NCBI GenBank assembly: GCA_963788015.1
Contig: CAWBEY010000012.1
Coordinates: 1,488,001-1,552,000 of the forward strand
Source: JBBRHH01 sp963788015
GTDB taxonomy: Bacteria; Planctomycetota; Phycisphaerae; Tepidisphaerales; Tepidisphaeraceae
Direction: 5' to 3'
DNA: 64,000 nt
A program made the position numbers and the translations under genes. Below, in pieces: positions 1-8,253 of this stretch. The notes under the pieces were generated by a model, which was not told the DNA's origin, ran no database searches, and was given only the letters and a program-made list of their open reading frames with translations. How positions within the stretch are numbered: the stretch's first letter is position 1; the number at the start of each line of letters is the position of its first letter.

Positions 1-2
1 TT

Positions 3-245
3 CCAGATCGCGAGGCGGCCAGTGCGCAGTTGGCGGCTCTTGCCGCTCCCGGCGTGCTTGCCGCGGTCCGCGTCGATCAAGATCTTCTCTCGGCCGAGCA
101 GCGCAACCGGATCATCGCCTATCTCGCAGAATTCACCCGGCGCAACTTCGATTCCCCGGCCGCCGCGCGACAGGACCTTAACTTCCTGATCGAATCGCTG
201 GAGGACGCGGACCCGGCCGTGCGCCGCGGCCAAGACAAGCCTTGA
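3..245 (+). CDS. C-terminal fragment of an unrecognised protein
   Basis: The frame is open from the window edge and ends at a TGA (243-245), so the start lies outside. About 80 residues are visible, mostly helical and charged, with the segment LSAEQRNRIIAYLAEFTRR and an acidic end. I do not recognise a family. The next possible start inside the window is TTG at 30, with no good ribosome site, so the gene probably begins upstream. A frame shift near the end is possible, because another frame (281-433) reads like a continuing tail. Confidence 0.4.
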   Translation, partial: PDREAASAQLAALAAPGVLAAVRVDQDLLSAEQRNRIIAYLAEFTRRNFDSPAAARQDLNFLIESLEDADPAVRRGQDKP

Positions 246-445
246 GTCGCTTGTTCATCACAAGGTCGCTCTCGATTTGACTCAGTCTGGCGCTGAAGCT
301 CAGCAGCGCCGTCAACGCACTGCGCCAGACTCTCGTCAAAGAAGTTCAAGCACCCGCGCCGCAACCCACCGCCGTCGACCCCAATGTCAAAGAACAGGCG
401 GCGACCCCGTTCAACAATCGTCCTGTGAATTGAGATAGGATCGGG
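246..445 (+). other. Short gap with a possible displaced gene tail
   Basis: No complete gene is visible. Frame 281-433 has no ATG but reads as plausible protein (LKLSSAVNALRQTLVKEVQ, then a proline-rich stretch), ending at TGA 431-433. Given how many frame breaks this window has, it could be the displaced end of the upstream gene. No promoter or terminator is evident. Confidence 0.25.
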
Positions 446-1128
446 ATGTCTGCCCAGGCCCACAACATCCCTCTCGATCGCGCGAAGGTTAATAGCGCAA
501 TTGCATCACATCCAACCAAGCCGCTCCTCCTCTGGCTGCTGCTACAACTGGCGCTTTGGCACTGTCGGCCGGCCAGGTTCCGCTCTCTTACCAGTTTCCA
601 AACCCGCCTGAGCGCCTTGCGCTGCATGAGATGCTCCTGACCCAGATCGCGGCGGCCGCGCTTTTTTTTCCGCTCCTTTTGCGGTCGAGCGCAAGCGCTG
701 TCATCGTCATCGGTGCAACACTTCCATTCACCCAACTGGCTGGCTATCTCGCGGTGCAATCCGAGACGAATATTCTTCTGGCGATGGCCTACTCCACTGC
801 GTGGATGATTGCGCTGTGCTTGTGGCGATTGGCCCTGCCCACTGGCCGCGCTGCCATGATCGGTTCCGCTCTTGCCACCGTTTTCGCAATCGGCGGCCCG
901 TTGCTCTGGTATCTTCGCGGGGAGTTTTCAATCAAATCGGACGCGCTGGATTTTCATCGCGTTGGTGCATGGGGGCCGATGATGGGAAGCGCGGCGGTGC
1001 TCACTGATGCGCATCTACCGCAGCCGTGGCTTGTTACAGGCGCTGCGGCAGGTGGGGCGATTGCCGCGATTTTTCTTTCCCGAATCTTGCGCCAAGTTGT
1101 CCACCGTTCATCCACCGTTGCCGTTTGA
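446..1128 (+). CDS. Multi-pass membrane protein, probable frameshift
   Basis: I do not recognise the family. A reading frame starts at ATG 446 and runs to a hydrophobic segment (KPLLLWLLLQLALW). A second frame then takes over near 553 (LSAGQVPLSYQFPNPPERLA) and stays open to the stop at 1126-1128. Joined, the product is about 226 residues with five or six hydrophobic helices, for example around LLTQIAAAALFFPLLL and AAAGGAIAAIFLS. The second frame alone has only a TTG start at 556 with no ribosome site, which favours the joined reading. It lies upstream of mraZ on the same strand, but mraZ has its own promoter. Confidence 0.45.
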
Positions 1129-1237
1129 GATGCCGATAACCACGTCCGATAATTCAGCCCGTTGGGGCACATTTCATCTGCCGCGTTGCTGATCGAGAAC
1201 AACTCTTATCGAAAAATGTCGCGCCGGAAGTTTAATC

Positions 1238-1265
1238 TTGACTGGTGGAGAGAAGTGGGTAGTAT
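1238..1265 (+). promoter_or_regulatory. mraZ promoter with MraZ-box repeats in the spacer
   Basis: A -35 like TTGACT (1238-1243) is followed after 16 bases by TAGTAT (1260-1265). The spacer holds GTGGA (1245-1249) and GTGGG (1255-1259), direct repeats ten bases apart. MraZ is known to bind GTGG-type repeats separated by five bases and to repress its own operon. Sites between -35 and -10 would block RNA polymerase, so autorepression is inferred. Only two repeats are clear, whereas three or four are usual. Confidence 0.55.
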
Positions 1266-1296
1266 GCCCACATCAACAGCGGTCAAAGAAAGGTGA

Positions 1297-1782
1297 GTGG
1301 GAAAAAAAACCTTGGCCTTCTTCTACGGCGAATTTGAAATATCTCCAGACGACAAGCATCGGCTCTTGATACCTGCCGAGATTCGCAAGGAGATGATCGA
1401 CCCGCAGACCGATGGCGAAGCGTTTTTCATGATCACTGGAAAAAACAGAAAACTCTGGCTCTACCCAGAAAGGCCGTATCGCGCCATGGCCTCCCAGCAG
1501 TCGGCCACGATCACGCCTTCGGATGAGATCCTGGCCCTGAATCGACTGAAGTTCGCGATGGCCAGCAAGTTGGTTTGGGACAAGCAGGGCCGGGTACTGG
1601 TTTCGGAAAAAGCCCTGAAGGGCGCGCAGCTGGGTGAGACAGTGGTGTTGATTGGCATGGTCGATCACATTGAGATGTGGCAACCCGAGGCGTGGGAAGA
1701 AGAGAAAGAACGGCTGAGGCAAAGCCTTGGCGAGATTGAATCAAAAGCGACGCCGCTGATTGGGAGATCATCGGCGCTGTAG
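1297..1782 (+). CDS. mraZ: MraZ, division/cell-wall cluster regulator
   Basis: MraZ is a DNA-binding repressor made of two SpoVT-AbrB-like halves that form a ring, and it usually opens the division/cell-wall cluster. The first half is seen at FFYGEFEISPDDKHRLLIPA with its DxKxR-L-IPA core. The second is at FAMASKLVWDKQGRVLVSEK, with the parallel D-GRVL core. At 161 residues it is close to the usual 140-150, with a longer C-terminus. The start is GTG 1297 behind AAAGG; no ATG fits. The next conserved gene, rsmH, is 617 bases downstream rather than adjacent, and the space is filled by hairpins. Confidence 0.93.
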   Translation: MGKKTLAFFYGEFEISPDDKHRLLIPAEIRKEMIDPQTDGEAFFMITGKNRKLWLYPERPYRAMASQQSATITPSDEILALNRLKFAMASKLVWDKQGRVLVSEKALKGAQLGETVVLIGMVDHIEMWQPEAWEEEKERLRQSLGEIESKATPLIGRSSAL

Positions 1783-1807
1783 TGAGTTTGAGGTTGGAGA
1801 AAATGCA

Positions 1808-2265
1808 GCGGATCACAGGTCGTTGGTCGGATCCGCGAGTGGGAAGAAGGCAAACGGCCCGCCCCACTTCTGGGCCTTGAGACATGTCCAGGGAAGGATG
1901 GTCTCCAGACATCAGAGAAGTTGTTTGAACCGCCTCTGGCGGCGACATGGACGGTCCGCGCCGTCAGAAGCGGTTCAACAATCTATTCAAGCCCTTCATG
2001 GCGGAAGGGCGCCGCAAGGAGGCGGCGTGATACAGGCCTTGGCCGGGATGCGAGTCAGGGATGGCTCGCACCGGCATGTCGAGACTCCCGGGGACAGGAA
2101 GTTCCCGGATCGAACCGGCGATGGCATGGATGGTCAATCCACCGCCGCGGAGCGCGTATCGGGCTTTGCAAGAGCCACGAGACGCGAGAGTGAAGCGTAC
2201 GGTACTGCAGAGACCTCAACGGATTGTTCCCTCACCTGGGATCGGAGGGATGGGCACGGATGCCC
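1808..2265 (+). ncRNA. Candidate structured RNA between mraZ and rsmH
   Basis: The gap 1783-2399 contains a series of strong stem-loops. 1808-1814 pairs with 1830-1836 (7 bp). 1838-1843 pairs with 1863-1868. 1925-1944 pairs with 1959-1978 (19 pairs with one mismatch). 1991-1997 pairs with 2004-2010 (7 bp). 2010-2015 pairs with 2022-2027. 2042-2054 pairs with 2065-2075 (11 pairs, two-base bulge). 2088-2095 pairs with 2101-2108. 2252-2256 pairs with 2261-2265. I looked for RNase P, tmRNA and SRP RNA signature motifs on both strands and found none. It may be an independent RNA or a long rsmH leader; the ends are guesses. Confidence 0.4.
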
Positions 2266-2399
2266 GCTCTGTGGTATCGCTTTGACCGTAGACCGTTGTC
2301 GTATCGTCCGGCCGTCCATGTCCTAACGAACAGGCACCTAATATACGCAGGCTGGCTGGCGTTGGCAAGGGTATAAAAGCCCACCTACGCTATTTTCCT

Positions 2400-3317
2400 A
2401 TGACCCTCCCCCCCACCGGCCACGATCCGGTCCTTCTTCGCGAACTCCTCCACTTCCTCCCACTCGCCTCCCCCCCACGCCCGTCGCCGGCCATTCTCGT
2501 TGACTGCACCGTCGGCCGGGCCGGCCATGCCACTGCGCTCGCCGAGCATCTCGCCCCCGACGGCCTGCTGATCGGTTTGGACGTTGATCCCCAGAATCTC
2601 CAGTTTGCCCAGACCCGCCTCGCCAGCGCCCCCTGCCGGGTTCGGCTTTTCCATGCCAACTTTGCTGAACTGCGCGATGTGCTGTTGGAACTCAAGCTGA
2701 CGCATGTCGATGCGATCCTGGCCGATCTGGGCGTTAGCACCAACCAGCTTTTTGAAGCGCCCTACGGCCTCTCCTTTTCAGAGCCCATGCCTCTGGATAT
2801 GCGCCTGGACCCGCGCCTGCGCCGGTCGGCCGCCGATCTGGTCAATCATCTTCGCGAGGACGATCTGGCCAACGTCCTATACAACAACGCCCAGGAGCGT
2901 TACTCCCGCAGAATCGCCAGAAAGATTGGGGAGGCGCGGCGCGTTTCGCCGATTACCACTACGGACAGGCTGGCTGACCTGGTGAGGTCGGCCATGCCGC
3001 GACGGGGCGGAGCCCCGGAGAAAATTGATCCCGCGACCCGCACGTTCCTCGCCCTCCGCATGGAGGTCAATCAGGAGCTGCAAAACCTGGAGTCTCTCCT
3101 GAAACAGGGGCCAGGTTTCCTCCACAAGGGTGGGCGGATGGCGGTGATTAGTTTTCAGTCGATGGAAGATCGGGTGGTGAAGCAGGCGTTTCGGTCGGCG
3201 GAGCAGGCCGGGCTGGTCACGATTTTGACGAAAAAGCCCCTCTCCCCTGCCGATGATGAAATCGCTGCCAATCCGCGAAGCCGATCGGCCAAGCTCCGCG
3301 CCGTTGAGAAGTTGTAG
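2400..3317 (+). CDS. rsmH: 16S rRNA (cytosine1402-N4)-methyltransferase
   Basis: RsmH (MraW) methylates N4 of C1402 in 16S rRNA using S-adenosylmethionine. The N-terminus GHDPVLLRELL is the family hallmark. It is followed by the SAM-binding loop VDCTVGRAGHATALAEHL, the segment ILADLGVSTNQLFEA, and the C-terminal GGRMAVISFQSMEDRVVKQ and PRSRSAKLRAVEKL. The 305-residue length is normal. ATG 2400 fits the family N-terminus, though no strong ribosome site is visible. As usual for the cluster it follows mraZ, but at unusual distance, and it is followed by a LysM protein before the ftsL-like gene. Confidence 0.95.
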   Translation: MTLPPTGHDPVLLRELLHFLPLASPPRPSPAILVDCTVGRAGHATALAEHLAPDGLLIGLDVDPQNLQFAQTRLASAPCRVRLFHANFAELRDVLLELKLTHVDAILADLGVSTNQLFEAPYGLSFSEPMPLDMRLDPRLRRSAADLVNHLREDDLANVLYNNAQERYSRRIARKIGEARRVSPITTTDRLADLVRSAMPRRGGAPEKIDPATRTFLALRMEVNQELQNLESLLKQGPGFLHKGGRMAVISFQSMEDRVVKQAFRSAEQAGLVTILTKKPLSPADDEIAANPRSRSAKLRAVEKL

Positions 3318-3393
3318 GACGGTGTGCTGACCCTGGCGGTGGCGCCGTCGCCACGCTTTGTCCTGTCGATGAAAAACGTAGCTGAGGTGCGCC

Positions 3394-4380
3394 ATGACTC
3401 GGGAAACAAAAATCGGACTACTCGTTGGCCTGGCCTTCATCATCGTGATTGGCATCCTTCTGGAAGATCACTTCTCCAGCGTCAATGAGCCCAAGCCCGC
3501 ACCCCTGGCCATGGTTGGGCCAAACGTCCGGGCCGGCACAGGCAATCCCGGCGGCGATTCCAACAGCACTCTCCAGGCTCAGGAAGGTGCGCCGCACAAC
3601 GAAGTCCCCATCGGCCACGACAATCAGCGCCACGTCACGGAGATTCGCGGGAGCGACTCGCGCACTGCCGCGCCGCGCCAGGACAATGGCATCGCTGACG
3701 TCCATGTCGGCCCCGGCGGCGGCAACACGCTGCCCCCGGCATCACAACAGCGCCTTCCAGGCCAACAGGATCCCGGCCCCGCACGTAGTGAAACCCCGGC
3801 CACTCCGCGTGGAAGCGAGGGCACTGATGACCTGACCGCGTGGGCTCACAATGCGGGGGAACCGCTTGAACGTGTGGACGCCCATGGCCGCCGAATTCCC
3901 GAGCGAACCAACGAAAGCGGCGCCGCGGCCGGTACTGGACAGGAATACGTCGCTGTCGCGGGTGACAGCCTCTCGAAGATGGCCCGCAAGTACTTTGGGG
4001 CGGACACCAAGGCCAACCGCGAGGCGATCGTTCGGGCCAATCCCTCTCTGCAACAGGACCCCAATAAAGTGATCGTTGGCCAATCCTACATCATGCCAGG
4101 CAACGCCCCCGCCAGCGCCCCGCCCGCCCCCCGCACCGCCGACATCCGCACTCCTGAAGTTCACACTCCCCCCGCCGCCCCGGCCAACACCGAAAACTGG
4201 TACACCACCCGCCAGGGGGACAGCCTTTCGCGCATCGCCGTCGATCAATGTGGAACGCCCGCCGCCGTGGCGGCCATCAAGCAGCTGAACCCCGAGAAGT
4301 TCACCAACGGCAACACCAACGTGCAAGCCGGCTGGAAGCTCCGCCTTCCTACGAAAACCGTCGCCTCCGCCGGCAACTGA
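3394..4380 (+). CDS. Membrane-anchored protein with two LysM domains
   Basis: The 328-residue product begins with a short cytoplasmic end and one membrane helix (IGLLVGLAFIIVIGILL, residues ~7-23). A long Pro/Gly/Thr-rich stalk follows, then LysM domains at about 185-236 (YVAVAGDSLSKMARKYFG) and 267-321 (WYTTRQGDSLSRIAV). LysM binds the GlcNAc-containing glycan of peptidoglycan, so the protein probably spans from inner membrane to wall. It lies between rsmH and the FtsL-like gene, on the same strand, which suggests a role in division or wall synthesis. That role is inferred from position only. The start ATG 3394 gives a clean membrane anchor. Confidence 0.8.
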   Translation: MTRETKIGLLVGLAFIIVIGILLEDHFSSVNEPKPAPLAMVGPNVRAGTGNPGGDSNSTLQAQEGAPHNEVPIGHDNQRHVTEIRGSDSRTAAPRQDNGIADVHVGPGGGNTLPPASQQRLPGQQDPGPARSETPATPRGSEGTDDLTAWAHNAGEPLERVDAHGRRIPERTNESGAAAGTGQEYVAVAGDSLSKMARKYFGADTKANREAIVRANPSLQQDPNKVIVGQSYIMPGNAPASAPPAPRTADIRTPEVHTPPAAPANTENWYTTRQGDSLSRIAVDQCGTPAAVAAIKQLNPEKFTNGNTNVQAGWKLRLPTKTVASAGN

Positions 4381-4390
4381 ATCTGCCCAC

Positions 4391-4421
4391 TGACTGCTGA
4401 CTGCTGACTACTACTGACTAC
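4391..4421 (+). repeat. TGA-starting heptad repeat before the ftsL-like start
   Basis: Units TGACTGC (4391, 4398) and TGACTAC (4405), then a degenerate copy, fill the gap before ATG 4426. Because the unit is seven bases, the three TGA triplets fall in all three frames. No Shine-Dalgarno is visible between repeat and start codon. Confidence 0.7.
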
Positions 4422-4425
4422 TACC

Positions 4426-4716
4426 ATGGTCAAACTCCTCGTCTGTTTACTCTCGGGTCTGGTGATCTCCATCGCGCAGCTCCAGCTTCGCCAGCAACGC
4501 CTCAACCTCAATTATCAGGCCAATCAACTGCACAACCAGATTGAGGCCCAGCAGGCCAAGCTCTGGAATCAGCAGATGCAGATCTCCGTCTACACCGCCC
4601 CTAATGCAATTGCCCAGACCGTGGGGGCGCTGCCTGTGAAGATGGTTCCGCAATCCAACGGCCCACAGAAATCGCCGGATTGGCTGCACGCGGCCGTCAA
4701 TCCTGACGCCGAATAA
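4426..4716 (+). CDS. ftsL: FtsL-like small division protein
   Basis: This 96-residue protein has one N-terminal membrane helix (VKLLVCLLSGLVISIAQLQL). A coiled-coil segment follows, rich in Gln, Asn and Leu (LNLNYQANQLHNQIEAQQAK), then a short tail. Size, topology and position after rsmH match FtsL, the bitopic divisome protein that pairs with FtsB and activates FtsI/FtsW. FtsL sequences are barely conserved, so the call rests on architecture and synteny. No ftsI follows; the cluster ends here and a secreted protease begins. The gene has no evident ribosome site and starts right after a heptad repeat. Confidence 0.6.
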   Translation: MVKLLVCLLSGLVISIAQLQLRQQRLNLNYQANQLHNQIEAQQAKLWNQQMQISVYTAPNAIAQTVGALPVKMVPQSNGPQKSPDWLHAAVNPDAE

Positions 4717-4792
4717 TCTTAGTTTCCTGGGCCTGATGCGCTCCTGAAGCCCGCGCTCGCAAACGACGATGAGCAGGTAAAGGAGCCTCCAT

Positions 4793-6094
4793 ATGTCGTT
4801 TGCCGCGCCCTCCTCCGCTACCGCGTTCGCGCTCGAATCATTGGAACACCGCCAACTGCTGTCGGCCGCGCCGTGGGGGATTTATCCGAAGCTCATCCGG
4901 CAGGATGTTGCCGCACAGGATTTTCCAAACATCAACGGGAGCGGCGAATCGGTTGCGGTCATCGACAGTGGTGTTGATTACAATCACCCCGTCCTCGGCC
5001 ACGGCTTTGGAACCGGCCACAAGGTGATCGCGGGCTTTGACTTTCTACAGAATGACAGCGATCCGAACATCGGCCAGGGCGTCGAACCCCACGGCACGGG
5101 CGTGGCCGGGGTCATCGCGGCCGATCCTTACACGTTCAACGGCAAGTTCTATCAGGGGGTTGCCCCTAAGCTGAACATCATCGCTCTGCGCGAGCACAAT
5201 GCTTCGCAGGTGAAGCAGGCTCTGGATTGGGTGATTGCCCACCGCACCCAATACAAAATCGTCGCGATCAGCATGCTCGATTTCATCAGTTGGGGCCCCT
5301 ACCACCCCAGCTACACCGGCGAGTTGGCAACGCTGGCCAAGGCCGGAGTCTTTATCGGCAGCCCTGCCAGCAACGGCGGCGCGAACGCGCAGCCGTCCTA
5401 CCCCGACCTTGACCCCAACGTCTACGTCGCCAGCGGCATTAATCGCGTTGACCAAATTCCCCAGAGCGCTGAGCGCAACAGCTCGGTTGATCTGTTGGGC
5501 CCAAGCGACAACGTCACGCTCCCCTACGACTCCTCTGAAAAACCTATTTTCACCGACTACGGCCAGGGCACCAGTTGGGCGGCCGCGTATATGGTTGGCG
5601 CGGCCGCGCTGATCAAGCAGATCGATCCCACGTTTTCGGCCTCCCAGGTCATGAAGATCATGCGAGACAGCGGAAAGCCAATCTTCGATTCGGTGACGCA
5701 CGCGACCTATCCGCGGCTCGACCTGGACGCGGCGTTGAAGCTGGCCACGCAGCAGGCCCACCCGACGCCCCCGCCGCCACCGAACGGCGGCGGCCCCATC
5801 AGCGCTCAGCGCCGCAATTTCACCGTCAACCACAATCAACCATTTCAGGAGATGATCGCCGCATTCACCGACGCGGCCGGCGCAGGGCCCACCAGCAACT
5901 ACACCGTCACAGCCGACTGGGGCGACGGATCCTCCCCAAGCGTCGCCAGCGTCAGCGCCGACCCCTCCAACCCCGGCCATTACCGCGTCTACGATCACCA
6001 CAATTATGTGAACCAGGGCACATTCAACCTGAACATCAAGATCATCGACGCGGCCGGGACCGTCGTGGTCCACGACCTTGTCACCGCGCGGTAA
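4793..6094 (+). CDS. Exported S8 subtilisin-like protease with LEPR motif
   Basis: A 433-residue secreted serine protease. The N-terminus carries the planctomycete LEPR-type signal (ALESLEHRQLLSA, residues ~14-25). The catalytic triad is visible: Asp58 in VAVIDSGVDYNHP, His100 in PHGTGVAGV and Ser261 in GQGTSWAAAYMVGAAALI. The oxyanion Asn is near 194 (SPASNGG). After about 330 comes a PKD-like domain with TADWGDGS. AAAGGAG precedes ATG 4793. It is a single gene, not part of the division cluster upstream, and converges with the next gene on the minus strand. The protease call is firm; its substrate is unknown. Confidence 0.92.
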   Translation: MSFAAPSSATAFALESLEHRQLLSAAPWGIYPKLIRQDVAAQDFPNINGSGESVAVIDSGVDYNHPVLGHGFGTGHKVIAGFDFLQNDSDPNIGQGVEPHGTGVAGVIAADPYTFNGKFYQGVAPKLNIIALREHNASQVKQALDWVIAHRTQYKIVAISMLDFISWGPYHPSYTGELATLAKAGVFIGSPASNGGANAQPSYPDLDPNVYVASGINRVDQIPQSAERNSSVDLLGPSDNVTLPYDSSEKPIFTDYGQGTSWAAAYMVGAAALIKQIDPTFSASQVMKIMRDSGKPIFDSVTHATYPRLDLDAALKLATQQAHPTPPPPPNGGGPISAQRRNFTVNHNQPFQEMIAAFTDAAGAGPTSNYTVTADWGDGSSPSVASVSADPSNPGHYRVYDHHNYVNQGTFNLNIKIIDAAGTVVVHDLVTAR

Positions 6095-6119
6095 ACGGCT
6101 GTCAGTGGTGGCAGCACCA

Positions 6120-7157
6120 TTACTTCTGCGGCGCCACCACAACGATGCTAAACCCCTCGCCCTTGGGCGGCCCCGACTCCCCCGCCGCCGGAGCATCCAT
6201 GGCCGGCAGGTATATCCGGTGCGTTGCGGGATCCAGGATCATCGTCCGTGCGCCCTTGCGGGTCTTGACGCTCTGGGCAACTTCAAATTTCCCGGCGGAT
6301 GTTTCCTTGATCACGGCCAGTGTGCCATCGCCGCAGCTTGCGAAAATCTCGCCCGTCCCGGCATCAAACGCGCACGCATCACATCCTTTGCCAATCGGCA
6401 CCGTCGTCACTGTTTTACCGCTCTGTGTATCGACGACTGCCAACACACTGTTACCACACCCGACGAACAGATGGTGATGCGCCACGTCGATGGCCATCCC
6501 TGTCGGCTCTTCGCCCCCTTCCAGCTTCCACACATCCGTCACTTTCATTGCCTTGGTATCGATCACCGCGACGCTGCTCTTGTCTTCCACATTTACATAA
6601 ACGTGCCCCGCGCCGTCGGCCTGCGCAAACTCCAGTTTCCCCCCCACCGCGATTTTGGCGGCCGGCTGATCCGGCGCGGCCGAGGGATCGATCACCGTCA
6701 CATCCCCGCTCCTGCCATTAAACGCCAGCACTTTTTTGCTGGCGGGGTCGTACAGTATCGCATCCGGATTCTCCCCAGCCTTGGCCGTTCCAAGGATGTT
6801 GAAGGTTTTGAGATCAAAGATCGTAATCGAGTTGCCTTTGCCGTTGCTCGTAAAGCCGCGGTTCAGCTCTGGAACCAGTGCAACGCCGTGAACGCCGGGC
6901 GTGTCTTTCAGGTCGGCCACCACCTCGCCGCTCTCGGTACGAATAACCTGTGTGTGCGTTTGCCGCGGCAAAAAGAGCAGCTTTCCAGAGGGATCCAACG
7001 TCACGTAATCCCACCGCCCTTCCCCGCCGATGTGGAAGACACGCTCCACGCCATAGTTTGGCCCCGCGACGTCCGACGCCCCGATTGGCGCGGCACAGGC
7101 GGACAGTCCAAGTGCCAATGTCAAGGTTAACAACGATCGTCCAATGCTGAATGCCAT
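6120..7157 (-). CDS. YncE-like beta-propeller lipoprotein
   Basis: The 345-residue product starts with a lipoprotein signal (LTLTLALGLSAC, lipobox LSAC) and is then a run of 40-45-residue beta-propeller blades of the YVTN/YncE type. Examples are GRWDYVTLDPSGKLLFLPR, NSITIFDLKTFNILGT, SSVAVIDTKAMKVTD and SVLAVVDTQSGKTVTT. Such proteins bind ligands in the periplasm; no catalytic site is known for the family. ATG 7157 is preceded by AAGGTGG. It converges with the subtilase gene and lies just downstream of the methyltransferase gene on the same strand. Confidence 0.85.
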   Translation of the reverse strand: MAFSIGRSLLTLTLALGLSACAAPIGASDVAGPNYGVERVFHIGGEGRWDYVTLDPSGKLLFLPRQTHTQVIRTESGEVVADLKDTPGVHGVALVPELNRGFTSNGKGNSITIFDLKTFNILGTAKAGENPDAILYDPASKKVLAFNGRSGDVTVIDPSAAPDQPAAKIAVGGKLEFAQADGAGHVYVNVEDKSSVAVIDTKAMKVTDVWKLEGGEEPTGMAIDVAHHHLFVGCGNSVLAVVDTQSGKTVTTVPIGKGCDACAFDAGTGEIFASCGDGTLAVIKETSAGKFEVAQSVKTRKGARTMILDPATHRIYLPAMDAPAAGESGPPKGEGFSIVVVAPQK

Positions 7158-7169
7158 AACTCACCACCT

Positions 7170-8233
7170 TCAAGAATGCTTTGTCCCCACCAATGCACCG
7201 CAGTACACCAAGGTCGGAATCTGTTTGGCCACGTCCAAACCGGCCTGCTCTAGCCATCGCCGGTATTCTAAAGCGCTGTATGCCCGCCCCTCGGTGATCG
7301 AAAACAGCGCGGCGGAATAGAGCGCCGTCGGCAGCGGCCCGTCCAGGTTGTCGTTCAAAAAAACATCGTGAATCACCAGCCGGCCGCCTCGAGCCAGGCC
7401 GGCCGCGCAGCGATTAATCAGCGTCTGACACTCGGGCACATCCCAGTCGTGCAGAATATTTGAGAGGAGCATCACATCGCATCCACCGGGCACGGGGTCG
7501 CGGAACATATCCCCTGCCTGAAATTCCACGCGCTCACTCACCCCATACACCTCCGCAAGTTCCTCCGCGACCTTCAGCACCTGGGCCCGATCCCAGATGA
7601 TCGGCGCAGTTCCGGGTTGCGCTGGAGCAGCGCATAACTATAAATCCCTGTCCCGCCACCCACGTCCAGCAGCACCTTCGCTCCTGGCAGCGCCAGGCGC
7701 TCCGCTAAGACTGGCGCCACGTTTTTTGCCCGCCCCGCCAGGGCCAGTGTCAGCCGCCGGGCGCTTTCTTCCGCGTCCATGGCCGAGCGCGTGCCGGGCT
7801 TGAAAATAAATGCCGTCCCTTCCGCTTCTTCGGGCTTCGCGCCGGCGGGCCGATTTGTGCGCAGCCGCTCCACCATCTCGCGCACCCCCGGGCTATCCGC
7901 AGTCAGCCCGACGTAATCCCCCACATAAAAAGCCCCGCCCGGCAGCAAGTGTTCGCGCCCCAAGGCCGTCAAATCGTATTGAGCGTCATCCGCCACCTCG
8001 GTGCGGCGAAGCAGCCGCATCCCGCAAAGCGCGGTGAGCAGAACGATGGCCGCCCGATCCGCCAATCCTGTGTTTTCACGCAGTTGAGCGAACTTCACCG
8101 GCCCCCCTTCAAACAGCGGAAAGATATTGAAATGTGCCACCGCCGCCGTCAGAAGCTCCGTCGCATAACTGCCACGGAAAGCCTCAAATATGGGTGTTGG
8201 ATCGGTCGTCGGCGGTTGGAACTGTTCGGCCAC
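7170..8233 (-). CDS. O-methyltransferase, plant/ASMT type, frameshifted
   Basis: A class I SAM-dependent O-methyltransferase of the acetylserotonin/caffeate type. The N-terminal dimerisation domain (IFEAFRGSYATELLTAAVAH) is followed by the SAM loop KVLLDVGGGTGIYSYALL. Near 7600 the frame breaks. The other frame resumes with IIWDRAQVLKVAEELAEVYG, and the catalytic motif is in SNILHDWDVPE, where His is the expected base. The joined length of about 353 residues fits the family. The start is GTG 8233, directly behind GAAGGAGA; an upstream in-frame GTG (8257) lacks this. Its substrate is unknown; no biosynthetic partner genes are nearby. Confidence 0.8.
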
Positions 8234-8253
8234 GCGCTCTCCTTCAAAAGAAT

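Noticed and set aside
1760..2326. 188-codon open frame between mraZ and rsmH
   Set aside because: It overlaps the end of mraZ, its composition is Arg/Gly/Ser-rich with no domain, and the DNA under it is better explained by paired hairpins.
1783..2399. RNase P RNA, tmRNA or SRP RNA in the mraZ-rsmH gap
   Set aside because: The GAGGAAAGTCC and ACAGA motifs of RNase P, the tRNA-like end and tag of tmRNA, and the SRP GGAAG loop were looked for on both strands and not found.
5045..6196. 383-codon open frame on the minus strand
   Set aside because: It is antisense to the subtilase, whose catalytic triad is clear. The shadow is Arg/Val/Gly-rich without any motif.
6078..7130. 350-codon open frame on the plus strand
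   Set aside because: It is antisense to the YncE-like lipoprotein, which has a lipobox, a ribosome site and blade repeats.
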